Source of the DNA: a bacterium
GTDB lineage: Bacteria; Electryoneota; RPQS01
NCBI GenBank assembly: GCA_016702305.1
Contig: JADJEH010000017.1
Location: forward strand, 558,001 to 622,000
Direction: 5' to 3'
DNA: 64,000 nt
This document shows, one piece after another, positions 52,939 to 60,922 of this stretch (the first letter of the stretch is position 1; every line of letters begins with the position of its first letter). The notes under the pieces were generated by a model, which saw only the letters and a list, made by a program, of their open reading frames with translations, searched no databases and was not told the DNA's origin. The translations under genes and the position numbers were made by a program.

Positions 52939-53328
52939 ATGTCTAAGCCTTCCTCGCATCCCCTCATTACGGCCCAATCCCTCCTGGCCGACCCCACCAA
53001 CCTCGATCTCGATACCCTTGGGCAACAACTGAATATCGCCGCCATCGAAGCCGATGCCCAGTCCGCACTCATCGCCCTATACGAGGACGAGCTCCGCCGC
53101 GAACTGCGCGCTAAGGTAGATTTGGCCGGACCGATCCCCACCTGCCCCGATCCGGAACTGGCCTTCACCCTCAGTGGCGAACAGCTCTTGTCCGCCCGCC
53201 GCCAAGCATCCCTCCACTTCAACCGCGTCTTTCAACTCGCCCCGATCGCGCGGAGCGCTAAACCCTCCTCATCGTCCCGCCTGCCGCAAGACCTGTTGCT
53301 CCGCACAGGCCTCGGCAACCCCGCCTGA
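52939..53328 (+). CDS. Capsid-module protein of unknown function
   Basis: 129 residues, no signal peptide. Two helical stretches (NLDLDTLGQQLNIAAIEADA and DELRRELRAKVDL) are followed by a Ser/Pro-rich end. It could be a scaffold or minor head protein by position, but no family is recognisable. First gene after the module promoter. Confidence 0.55.
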   Translation: MSKPSSHPLITAQSLLADPTNLDLDTLGQQLNIAAIEADAQSALIALYEDELRRELRAKVDLAGPIPTCPDPELAFTLSGEQLLSARRQASLHFNRVFQLAPIARSAKPSSSSRLPQDLLLRTGLGNPA

Positions 53329-53473
53329 TCCCCCCCGCAGAGTTTCGCTCAAACCCAACGCCCCGGCCATCCCCCGCGGACATCTCGCGTCGGCACCCGC
53401 ATGTCCTTGTCACGACAAGGAGGCTCCGAGTCTCTCGCGCACGGCCAATTTCCCCATAGGAGCGATCACACTC

Positions 53474-53517
53474 TGATCTCCCCCCGCGAACGCGCGGGGG
53501 GAATATTGGGGGGAAGC
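53474..53517. repeat. Palindromic element, family C, copy 2
   Basis: A 9-bp GC hairpin (53480-53488 with 53493-53501) inside the frame TGATCTCCCCCC ... GGGGGGAATATTGGGGGGAAGC. It shares the outer layout of 48261-48310. Confidence 0.55.
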
Positions 53518-53537
53518 ACTCACAAATAATCTCTTCT

Positions 53538-53583
53538 CCGAGCGGGGATGAAACGCGTCCGCGCGACTCCCCGCCGGAATCCG
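53538..53583 (+). repeat. Dispersed repeat B, copy 2
   Basis: Its ends match 44984-45024 exactly (12 and 10 bases); the middle differs. Lies in the spacer between the first and second capsid-module genes. Confidence 0.5.
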
Positions 53584-53590
53584 CATTCCA

Positions 53591-53621
53591 CGCGGCGGCA
53601 CCGCTGCGAGTGCCCCGCATC
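53591..53621 (-). repeat. Dispersed palindromic repeat A, copy 2
   Basis: Reverse complement of 302-333 with one substitution and one indel across 32 bases. It closes the repeat-filled spacer that runs from 53329 to 53644. Confidence 0.7.
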
Positions 53622-53644
53622 ATCCACCAAACAGCACACAACAC

Positions 53645-54088
53645 ATGTCTTCAACCTACAAAGTCAACAACGAGGGAGCCGGTGCCAACCTGCTCCTAAC
53701 CTTCGAAGTAGATACCACTGCCAACAAAGACTTCACGTGGACCGACATTGACAACAACCTTACCGCTGCCGCAATGGCTGACAATAACAAAGTCGGCATG
53801 GGCTCGGCCGGTTCGCGCCTAATCGGCAAAGTGATCTCCGTCTCTGACGAGCTCGCCAGCGGTACCGCCGTGCCCGCCTTGTCCACCGTGCAAGTCACCG
53901 GCGTGGCGCGCTTCCTCTATTCCGGCACCGCGCCGTCCGTCGGCAACAAAGTCGAGTGCGACGGCACCGGCAAAGTGCGCAAAGCCTTGACCGCGACCGA
54001 TGTTCCCGCCGGCGGCACCGCTCATCGCGGCCTTGTCATCGCCGTGGACACCACCAACACCACCTGCGACGTCCTCCTCGACGCTTAG
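53645..54088 (+). CDS. Head decoration-type protein (DUF2190-like)
   Basis: 147 residues. Beta-rich with SVSDELASGTAVPALSTVQVTGVARF, YSGTAPSVGNKVECDGTGKVRKA and GLVIAVDTTNTTCDVLL, which follow the pattern of phage decoration/stabilisation proteins of the DUF2190 class. It sits directly before the capsid gene, the usual place for such proteins. It would bind the outer face of the shell. Confidence 0.65.
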   Translation: MSSTYKVNNEGAGANLLLTFEVDTTANKDFTWTDIDNNLTAAAMADNNKVGMGSAGSRLIGKVISVSDELASGTAVPALSTVQVTGVARFLYSGTAPSVGNKVECDGTGKVRKALTATDVPAGGTAHRGLVIAVDTTNTTCDVLLDA

Positions 54089-54169
54089 GTCCACTTCGCT
54101 CGAGGCTTTCCGGGGCGGCCGGGTCCCTCCGCATCCATCCTTCATCACTCACCACTCATCATCCCCAAC

Positions 54170-55240
54170 ATGACTCTCGACTTCTCCCAAGCCTATACGC
54201 TCCGTGACAAAATTCAGGAGCACTCCCGCAGCGGCAACTTGTCGCTCTATTCCGAAGCGCAAGAGCGCGGCCTTACCTTCACCGAAATGCTCGAAGAGCT
54301 CGATCCGTCGCCGCGCAAGCCCGACGGGTCACTCGACGCGCCGCTCGATGCATTCGAACGCCAGCTCTTCCTCGCCGATATCGCCATCGCCGGACGCAAT
54401 GCCACCACGCTCGAACAGTTCCTCTCCGGACCCGGCATGATCCTCGCACCCGAATACGTCTCGCGCGAAATCCGCCGGGGCTATAAGCTCGTCCAAGACC
54501 CCGAAGAGCTCGTCGCCGCCATCGTGCCCGAACGCGGACCCACCGTCACCCCGCTCTATATCAAGACGGACTTCGCCAAGAAATCGCAGCGCCGCAACGA
54601 CTCCGCAGCCTACCCCGTCGTCAAGCTCGCCTATCGCCAGAAAGAAGCCGGAATGGTGGATCGCGGACGCCAGTTTGACTTCAGCTATCGCATGCTGAAG
54701 AATCAAAAGCTCGCCGAGTTCCGCGTCTTCCTGTGGTGGATCGGCGCACAGCTCGCCAACGATGAGATCGCCGAAATCTACAACATCGTCATCAACGGCG
54801 ACGGTACTTCACCCGCCCCGGCCAACGTCTTCAACGGATCCGCTGGAACCTTTGCCTACACCGACCTCGTGCATCTCGCCATGTCGTTCGACGGACCCGC
54901 GCGCATGACGCACCTGCTCGGTGCCAAGTCCGACATCGAAGCCGTGCTCAAGATCAACGAACTGCAGGACGCGCAGGCGTTTCAGGGCGGTGCGTTCCAG
55001 AGCACCGGCGATTATCGCACCTTCCTGCCGCTTAACACGCGTCTCGTCGCCGTCGAAGGCGCCACCGCCACGAAACTCGCGGCCCTCGACCATCGCTTCG
55101 CCATTCGCGAATCGGTCGCGCAGCCGCTGCTGATCGAAGCTGAAAAAATCATCACGCACAAGCTCGAATCCGCCGTCGTGTCGAAAGAATCCGTCTATAC
55201 CGTCATGGTGGACGAAGGTATCGCTATGAGCGACTACTAA
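54170..55240 (+). CDS. Major capsid protein (HK97-fold candidate)
   Basis: 356 residues. No signal peptide. The N-terminal 100 residues are helical with acidic blocks (likely delta/scaffold-type region); the rest alternates strand and helix and ends in a typical capsid close (LAALDHRFAIRESVAQPLLIEAEKII ... VVSKESVYTVMVDEGIAM). The size, the neighbouring decoration protein and the terminase in the same unit support a major capsid protein. No protease cleavage site was identified, and no separate protease gene exists in the module. Confidence 0.7.
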   Translation: MTLDFSQAYTLRDKIQEHSRSGNLSLYSEAQERGLTFTEMLEELDPSPRKPDGSLDAPLDAFERQLFLADIAIAGRNATTLEQFLSGPGMILAPEYVSREIRRGYKLVQDPEELVAAIVPERGPTVTPLYIKTDFAKKSQRRNDSAAYPVVKLAYRQKEAGMVDRGRQFDFSYRMLKNQKLAEFRVFLWWIGAQLANDEIAEIYNIVINGDGTSPAPANVFNGSAGTFAYTDLVHLAMSFDGPARMTHLLGAKSDIEAVLKINELQDAQAFQGGAFQSTGDYRTFLPLNTRLVAVEGATATKLAALDHRFAIRESVAQPLLIEAEKIITHKLESAVVSKESVYTVMVDEGIAMSDY

Positions 55241-55260
55241 GTCGCCGCGCCGCCCGCTCC

Positions 55261-55286
55261 CTCCCCCCGGGTCGTCCCGGGGGGAA
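55261..55286. repeat. Palindromic element, family C-like, copy 3
   Basis: A perfect 9-bp GC hairpin (55263-55271 with 55276-55284) in the frame CTCCCCCC ... GGGGGGAA. It sits after the capsid gene. Confidence 0.5.
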
Positions 55287-55341
55287 GCGGGACGGCAACG
55301 CGTCCATCCCCCAACCTTCACTCCAATTCCCCTCCCCACAC

Positions 55342-55710
55342 ATGTGCAAAGCCACACTTGCCTACGCGCTCGCCAGCCAACCGCTCCAGATGCTCCACTT
55401 CAGCGGCACCGTGACGACCGCATCCATTCACCTGCCCACCGCCGGAGGTATCGCCGGTGACGGCATGCCGATCCCCTACGCCGGCACGCTGATCAAGATC
55501 ATCGTCTTCGACGGATCCACCATCCGCACCGATTCCACCAACGTGCAATTCGCCGCCAACGATCGCTTCAGTCTCTATTGCCAAAACGTCGGCGCGACCT
55601 TCACCCTCAAAACACGCGTCAACGGTGTGTCGAGCAACTTGCAAATCGCGTCCGTTCCCTTCAATTCCACCCTGCAGGTCACGCTGGTCTTCGCGCTGAA
55701 CCGCAACTAA
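55342..55710 (+). CDS. Beta-rich capsid-module protein, unknown
   Basis: 122 residues; beta-rich (SIHLPTAGGIAGDGMPIPYAG, DRFSLYCQNVGATFTLKTRVNG). It resembles small phage tail-fibre or head-fibre proteins in composition. No family recognised. It starts 101 bases after the capsid gene and ends 9 bases before the connector-like gene. Confidence 0.55.
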   Translation: MCKATLAYALASQPLQMLHFSGTVTTASIHLPTAGGIAGDGMPIPYAGTLIKIIVFDGSTIRTDSTNVQFAANDRFSLYCQNVGATFTLKTRVNGVSSNLQIASVPFNSTLQVTLVFALNRN

Positions 55711-55719
55711 GGAGCCGAC

Positions 55720-56544
55720 ATGCCCTTCATTGATTTACCAACGGTCCGCAAGCATCTGGTCGCCGCCAATATCCCGGCGCTGAAAATTGAAAACACGCGC
55801 GTGACCATCACTTCGCTCGGACCCGTGCCACTCGAACATGCCAATTTGGTGGCCAATTCCGAAGCCGTCAGACTCTTGGCTTCCGACGTGCCATATCTCG
55901 AAAGCGCTTTGGTGGTCAGTAACGAAGAACCTGTCGGGCTGGCCTTCAAACAGATCGTGCCCGGTACCGTTGTCATTGCCGCGGACCGCGCCTTGACGAC
56001 CGTCTTCACCGAAGAGACGGACTATCAGGTGGACCACACCGCCGGATCGATAACGCGGCGCGCCTCTGGCGCCATCCCCAACTTCTCACCCGTCTACGTC
56101 TGGTACAGCTACTACACCCAATTTGAGATCACCACCGACTACACGCTGGACTTCGCGGCCGGAACGATTCGGCGCGTGGCCGGCGGCGCCATCCCCGAAG
56201 GTGCTAACGTCTATGTAGACTATTTCGTCTCGCAGGGCTCCGCCGAAGATGTGCTCATTGATCAGGCGATCATCGAAGTACAGGACATTATCGTGCGCGG
56301 CTTGCGCCCGGGATATTCGGCAAGCTCCACAGATCAGGGCCTTAAGACCGGCGCGTGCTATCTTACACTCGCCCATGTTGCCCGCTGCATGAGCGCGCTG
56401 GTCCTCACCCGCAGCACCGGCACCGACGCCAATTCGCGCGCCCGCGAATGGATGACGCTCGCCGAAAAGTGGGAAGCCCAAGCCTGGAACATCCTTGCCC
56501 CGTTCGTCACTCCGCATCTGATGCGATCCAGCGTCGTGGAGTGA
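55720..56544 (+). CDS. Connector-like phage structural protein with internal repeat
   Basis: 274 residues. Two strand repeats, TDYQVDHTAGSITRRASGAIP and TDYTLDFAAGTIRRVAGGAIP, each followed by a PVYVWYSYY / NVYVDYFVS strand, are a pattern common in phage neck and tail proteins. The last about 90 residues are helical (LIDQAIIEVQDIIVRGL, AREWMTLAEKWEAQAW), as in gp6-like head-tail connectors. Its exact role is inferred from context. Confidence 0.55.
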   Translation: MPFIDLPTVRKHLVAANIPALKIENTRVTITSLGPVPLEHANLVANSEAVRLLASDVPYLESALVVSNEEPVGLAFKQIVPGTVVIAADRALTTVFTEETDYQVDHTAGSITRRASGAIPNFSPVYVWYSYYTQFEITTDYTLDFAAGTIRRVAGGAIPEGANVYVDYFVSQGSAEDVLIDQAIIEVQDIIVRGLRPGYSASSTDQGLKTGACYLTLAHVARCMSALVLTRSTGTDANSRAREWMTLAEKWEAQAWNILAPFVTPHLMRSSVVE

Positions 56545-56545
56545 G

Positions 56546-56752
56546 ATGAACGTCTTTAGCGAAGAAGCCAAACAATCGGTGCTCGAAAACCTCCTCGAAC
56601 TCGCCCGCTCAAGCTCGAGCATTCCCGCCGTCAAACTCTACCTCGATCTCGCCGCCGGTCAATCGCCCGCCGAAGCCCTCACCGTCGAGCAGGCTCTGCT
56701 GATTCTGCGGCAGGCCAACGACGCCCCCGAAGATCGCGAGATTCAATCATGA
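56546..56752 (+). CDS. Small terminase-subunit-like protein
   Basis: 68 residues, all helical (EEAKQSVLENLLELARSSSSIPAVKLYLDL, LTVEQALLILRQAN). It starts two bases after the connector gene and ends in an ATGA overlap with terL. Position and helical size suggest a short TerS, but the recognition helix-turn-helix is not obvious; a TerS call is tentative. Confidence 0.5.
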   Translation: MNVFSEEAKQSVLENLLELARSSSSIPAVKLYLDLAAGQSPAEALTVEQALLILRQANDAPEDREIQS

Positions 56753-58173
56753 CTCACGCCGAATTCTCCGAACTCGCCCGCTGCTGCCGCTCACCGTGGT
56801 ATTTTCTCACCACGCATGTCAAAACGCAGGATCCGCGGCATGGCGCCCGCGCCTATCCGAGCTACGATTACCTGCGCGCCGTGATTGAAGACGCCCAGCG
56901 TCGGCAGTATCTGCTCGTCCCCAAGTCGCGGCAGATGATGGTCACATGGAGCATGGTGGCACTCTATCTCTGGCGCGCCCTGTTCCAACGGCCCGGCGAC
57001 TATCTCTTCCTCTCGCGTAACGAACGCTGCGCCGAAGAGCTGCTCGATCGCGTTCGCTTCATCCTCGAACATCTGCCTCCGTACATGCGCCCGACTTTCG
57101 CTGTGGACAATAAATCCGAGTTGGCCTTCGACGGTCTGCATACGCGATTGCTTAGCCTGCCCGCGACACCCGACGGACCCCGAATGTACTCTCCCGCCGC
57201 CGTCTTCTGGGATGAGATGGCCTTCACGCCGTTTGATCAGCAAATCTGGACGGCCCTGCAACCTGCCATCGAGAGCGGCGGTTCCTTCGTTGGCGTCTCA
57301 TCCTCCGGCGGCGCGCACAACCTTTTTGCAAAACTCGCCCAGTCGAGTTCAACTCGTCATCCAGAACGCAGTGGAGGATCGCCCGGCTCCGACTCGCTTC
57401 CTCCGTTCACGGAGGAGGAGCCGGAGCCGGGCGGCTTCCACATCCACCGCATCCACTACTCCCAACACCCCGAACGCAACTCCGCCTGGCAAGCCCGCGC
57501 GTCGCAGGGGCTGTCCGTATCGCAATGGCAGCGCGAACAGGAAATCTCGTTCGCGCCTATCGAGGATTTGGTCTATTCCGAATTCGATCCGGCCGTGCAC
57601 ATCCTCACGGAAGAGTTTCATCCGCGGCCCGAGTGGGAACTCTATCGCACGATTGATTTCGGCTATCGCAAACCGTTCGTCTTGTGGCTGCAAAAACTCC
57701 CTGCCGGAGAGTTCGTCGCCTTCGCTGAATGGCATGGCAAAGATGCCACCACCGAAGCCATGCACGCCGCTCTCACTCGAACCGATATCTTGTTCGGCCT
57801 CTCCGAGTCCGCTTTCCGCTGGACGGCCTGCGATCCCGCCGGCGCGCATGCCCAAGACAGCGGAATATCTCCCGTGGACTATCTCGCGCGCCAGGGAATA
57901 AAATTGCGCTATCGGCCGTCGCGCATTCTCCCCGGAGTCGAGCGCGTCAAAGCCGCGCTGCGCGATGCCACGGGGCGCGTTTCCCTCTTCATCTCGCCAC
58001 GCTGCCAGAAGCTCATCCTCGACCTCCATCGCTATCGCTGGAATGCCGCCCGCGATGAACCGCTGAAGGATGGCGACAGCGACCACTCCCTCGATGCCCT
58101 GCGGTACTTCTTCGTCAATCACGATGCGCAGGATGACCGCATCCCGGCCGGTCCGCGCATCGCAAGATGGTGA
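56749..58173 (+). CDS. Phage terminase large subunit
   Basis: 474 residues. ATPase: Walker-A-like loop VPKSRQMMVTW (Lys59, Arg61), Walker B FWDEMAF (Asp155-Glu156), and coupling motif SSSGGAHN at 182-189. Nuclease: first acidic ligand in TIDFGYRKPFVLW (Asp303) and last in DSDHSLDALRYF (Asp445, Asp449). It cuts and packages phage DNA into heads. Residues 203-229 (RHPERSGG ... EEEPEPGG) are an in-frame palindromic insertion at the link of the two domains. All catalytic residues seem intact. Confidence 0.85.
   Translation: MTHAEFSELARCCRSPWYFLTTHVKTQDPRHGARAYPSYDYLRAVIEDAQRRQYLLVPKSRQMMVTWSMVALYLWRALFQRPGDYLFLSRNERCAEELLDRVRFILEHLPPYMRPTFAVDNKSELAFDGLHTRLLSLPATPDGPRMYSPAAVFWDEMAFTPFDQQIWTALQPAIESGGSFVGVSSSGGAHNLFAKLAQSSSTRHPERSGGSPGSDSLPPFTEEEPEPGGFHIHRIHYSQHPERNSAWQARASQGLSVSQWQREQEISFAPIEDLVYSEFDPAVHILTEEFHPRPEWELYRTIDFGYRKPFVLWLQKLPAGEFVAFAEWHGKDATTEAMHAALTRTDILFGLSESAFRWTACDPAGAHAQDSGISPVDYLARQGIKLRYRPSRILPGVERVKAALRDATGRVSLFISPRCQKLILDLHRYRWNAARDEPLKDGDSDHSLDALRYFFVNHDAQDDRIPAGPRIARW
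57355..57432. repeat. In-frame palindromic insertion inside terL
   Basis: An 11-bp outer arm (57381-57391 with 57422-57432) and a 6-bp inner arm (57400-57405 with 57410-57415) form a long hairpin. The 5' part encodes RHPERSGGS, a peptide generated by a well-known class of intergenic repeats in other genomes. It has kept the reading frame. Confidence 0.6.
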
Positions 58174-58176
58174 CAC

Positions 58177-58204
58177 AAAAAAAACGGCCCGGTTGCCCGG
58201 GCCG
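58177..58204 (-). terminator. Terminator of Cys-rich paralogue 1
   Basis: On the minus strand an 8-bp GC stem (58204-58197 with 58192-58185) is followed by eight T. It also lies just past the terL stop on the plus strand. Confidence 0.85.
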
Positions 58205-58231
58205 CTAAAAGCCAATCAGATTTCGTCAGAC

Positions 58232-60706
58232 CTAATGCTTCTCTTCGTTCAACAATTTCGCCGGATCAGAGACTGGTGCCGACACCGGGGGCACAAAACC
58301 GCAATCCACAACCAGCACTGCGTTGACATACGACGGGAACGGACCAAAGAGCATCTCGGAATTGTGGCCCGGTACGCAATAAACCTGAGCATAGTCCAAA
58401 TAGCCTGATGGAAATACTGCATTCTGATTGGTCGTCAGCCAGACGTGAACATTCCCCGCGCGCGGCTGCCACCAATTCAGGACGATATTGTCCGCTGGGG
58501 CCCACTTGATGGTCACGCTGTCCGCCGGAAGACACGGACTTCCCAGACAAAACGCCAATTCTTCGGCAATCCCGGAAGGATGGATGTTGTCTCCGGCAAT
58601 GGAGGTTGACCAATACCACTGACAACCCGCGTCTCCCAATTTCGCAATGCTCACGTTGCCGCTCGGGATGCCGCACGGCGGATCAAGCACAACATCGTAC
58701 TGCGACAGGTGAAAGGCGTCAAAGTAAACTTCCGGCAATTGCAAGCCCGTCGCCGTGACATCGTACTGGCACGTATTCGCGCCATCGGTGAATTCTATAC
58801 GAAACGTCTCCGGTGCGCCGTTGCAAACGACCGGAAACCCCCAGAAGCGCGCTGAAGAAATCGCAGTTGCGGATGCATAATTGTCGAAGTGAACAACCCC
58901 GTAATCAACGTGCGACACATGACCCGTTCCGGGTTCTGTCGGCATCATCGGAGGCTGGCTGACCACGCCATTCTCCGGGCACTGTGGGCGCACTGGACAA
59001 GGAATATCACAACTCGGCCCTTCGGTGAAAACACCGCCGAAGTCATTGCAAATGGTCAGGCTGGTGAAAAGACAGCTGGGGCTGTCATACAAGTCACCAT
59101 AACAGCAGCGCCCGGTGCAGGTGCTCACGTCTAAGACAAATGGGCCACAGCCTTCCGAATAGTGTTCAACCGTCAAATAGTAAGTGCCGGGCATCAGCTC
59201 CACGCAACTGATCTTCGACAATCCAACACCGCCGCAGCCGTCATCATTGTCCGCCAGTACACTACTGTTGCAGAACGTGGACAAATAAATATGGCTGTCC
59301 CATATACTGTCGCCATTGCACATCGAAAACGTCCAGTCAGAAGCGAAGGGAATGTTCACCATGTACGTCAAGTCTTCGCTGGCAGCAAGACTGTTGTGGT
59401 TGCCTGCGCCGCAAGTATTTCCCGCAATCGTGCCCGGCGCTTGCAAGAATGCATCAATTCTGCACCCGCTGCAAGGCAAAGCGTCAACACGCACACGGTA
59501 TTCGCGGAAATCACTGGCAATATTAAGCGCGTCAGTGGCAAGAAGTAGAGTATATTCCCCCGGTTGAACACATGGAACTCTGTACGTCACCGTCGAACAG
59601 GGAAAGGCCAGAAACTGGTTGAAGTAAGTCGTGAAGTTGCAATCAAAAGAAGGATAACTGTTGAGCTGAAGCCGCAGCGGCACCTCGGTTCTCAGCGTGA
59701 TATCCAGTGAGCAAGGCTCAAAAATCTGGAAATAGTACCAATCCTCGTCATGGTGCCCGTTCGCGGCCCAGGTGCGGCCGCAAACCGTTTGAAAAAGATT
59801 GATACTTTGAACGTCATTGTACCCGTTACAAAAGTAGTTACAATCGTAAACAGGGTCGCCACCTACTTCCTCAAACCCGCATTCAGAAACATCACCCGGC
59901 TGGCACTCAATACCGCAATTTCCCGTGATATTCAAAACATAGCTGCCCGCGTTGTTGTTGTACCCGTCCACGATAATATAGTAAACCTGTCCAGCCGTCA
60001 AAAACAGCGACAAGTACGATTGAAAGCTCGGACTACTGTCGTCGTTACATCCAACAGAAAAAAGACCGGGACATGCGCCTAATGTATGCACATACAGATA
60101 GGTATCATACGACGATCCCATCAGCGAAATATTGTAAAAATCGCTCACGGTCGGCGTAAACTCGTAAACAACATCCGGAGCGTTCGTCGAGTTGCACGGA
60201 CTGATTGGACTGAAATCATTCGCAAGTCCGACAGTCGATCCGGTATCATAGAACGGAATTTCCGTAATGACCAATCCCGGGCAATCGTCTTCACCTTGAT
60301 CCAGTGGATTGCGCTCTTGATTCTCGGGACGAAGCGCATACAACTCGTTGAGCTGCTCTTTCAAATTCGCGAAGCTCACTTCGTCAATGGTCTGAGGCGA
60401 GCCGTTACCGAATGCCTGACGTTGAAGTTCCGAAATCTGTGCCTCGAGGGGCGACAGTTCATTGGAGCGGATTATCGTCGATTGACCGAAGCCATCTACT
60501 TCGATCGCATGCAAAGTCTTCTTGGTCGCCTCACTCGAATGGGTCTCTAATTCTCGCTCGCCAACCGTCGGCGCGACACTTGATGAGGCTTTCTTCGCCT
60601 GCAACTGTGCAGCCAACTCGTTCAACGAATTGAGCGGTGCCACTTTCGCTGTCGACCCTGCCACCACAACGGCAGTCATAACAAGAACTAACACAAATAC
60701 CTTCAT
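58232..60706 (-). CDS. Large Cys-rich secreted protein, paralogue 1
   Basis: 824 residues with a signal peptide (ends VVVAGS). After a Ser/Ala linker and a helical part (LSPLEAQISELQRQAF) comes RNPLDQGEDDCP, the start of a PPC-like beta-sandwich (SSYDTYLYVHTLGACPG, YYIIVDGYNNNAGSYVLNITG). Further Cys-paired domains with the same strand signature follow (WDSHIYLSTFC, CTGRCCYGD, VRPQCP). It ends KLLNEEKH with no YPNPFNP tail. Over 40 Cys imply many disulfides. Probably a surface or extracellular structural protein; function unknown. Confidence 0.75.
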   Translation of the reverse strand: MKVFVLVLVMTAVVVAGSTAKVAPLNSLNELAAQLQAKKASSSVAPTVGERELETHSSEATKKTLHAIEVDGFGQSTIIRSNELSPLEAQISELQRQAFGNGSPQTIDEVSFANLKEQLNELYALRPENQERNPLDQGEDDCPGLVITEIPFYDTGSTVGLANDFSPISPCNSTNAPDVVYEFTPTVSDFYNISLMGSSYDTYLYVHTLGACPGLFSVGCNDDSSPSFQSYLSLFLTAGQVYYIIVDGYNNNAGSYVLNITGNCGIECQPGDVSECGFEEVGGDPVYDCNYFCNGYNDVQSINLFQTVCGRTWAANGHHDEDWYYFQIFEPCSLDITLRTEVPLRLQLNSYPSFDCNFTTYFNQFLAFPCSTVTYRVPCVQPGEYTLLLATDALNIASDFREYRVRVDALPCSGCRIDAFLQAPGTIAGNTCGAGNHNSLAASEDLTYMVNIPFASDWTFSMCNGDSIWDSHIYLSTFCNSSVLADNDDGCGGVGLSKISCVELMPGTYYLTVEHYSEGCGPFVLDVSTCTGRCCYGDLYDSPSCLFTSLTICNDFGGVFTEGPSCDIPCPVRPQCPENGVVSQPPMMPTEPGTGHVSHVDYGVVHFDNYASATAISSARFWGFPVVCNGAPETFRIEFTDGANTCQYDVTATGLQLPEVYFDAFHLSQYDVVLDPPCGIPSGNVSIAKLGDAGCQWYWSTSIAGDNIHPSGIAEELAFCLGSPCLPADSVTIKWAPADNIVLNWWQPRAGNVHVWLTTNQNAVFPSGYLDYAQVYCVPGHNSEMLFGPFPSYVNAVLVVDCGFVPPVSAPVSDPAKLLNEEKH

Positions 60707-60856
60707 CGACTCCGTCTCGCTTTCCTGAGTTGTTAACGTAACAGCACAAAGTCGGTAATATTACAGGCGTTGTCAACTTTTCTCGACAGATTTTCAACAA
60801 TTCTGCATGGCTCCAACGAACCACTTTCCCGCCCCCGTTCGGCGATCATTGCCGCA

Positions 60857-60885
60857 AACAAAAGCGGCCCGATCACTCGAGCCGC
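60857..60885 (-). terminator. Terminator of Cys-rich paralogue 2
   Basis: An 8-bp stem (60885-60878 with 60871-60864) with one mismatch, followed by TTTTGTTTG on the minus strand. It is a near copy of the terminators at 58177 and 63593. Confidence 0.7.
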
Positions 60886-60922
60886 CTTTTCCTTGCTAAC
60901 CTGCCGGACGGGATATCGTGAA

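Larger units (their letters stand above)
52881..58173 (+). mobile_element. Isolated phage-head module (prophage remnant or domesticated element)
   Basis: Seven plus-strand genes: unknown, decoration-type, major capsid, unknown, connector-like, TerS-like, TerL. Minus-strand host genes flank both sides. The 3' boundary is abrupt: the next minus gene ends 58 bases after the terL stop. No portal, protease, tail, lysis, integrase or repressor gene is present in the window. Gene order (capsid first, terminase last) differs from the usual order with terminase first. Confidence 0.7.
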
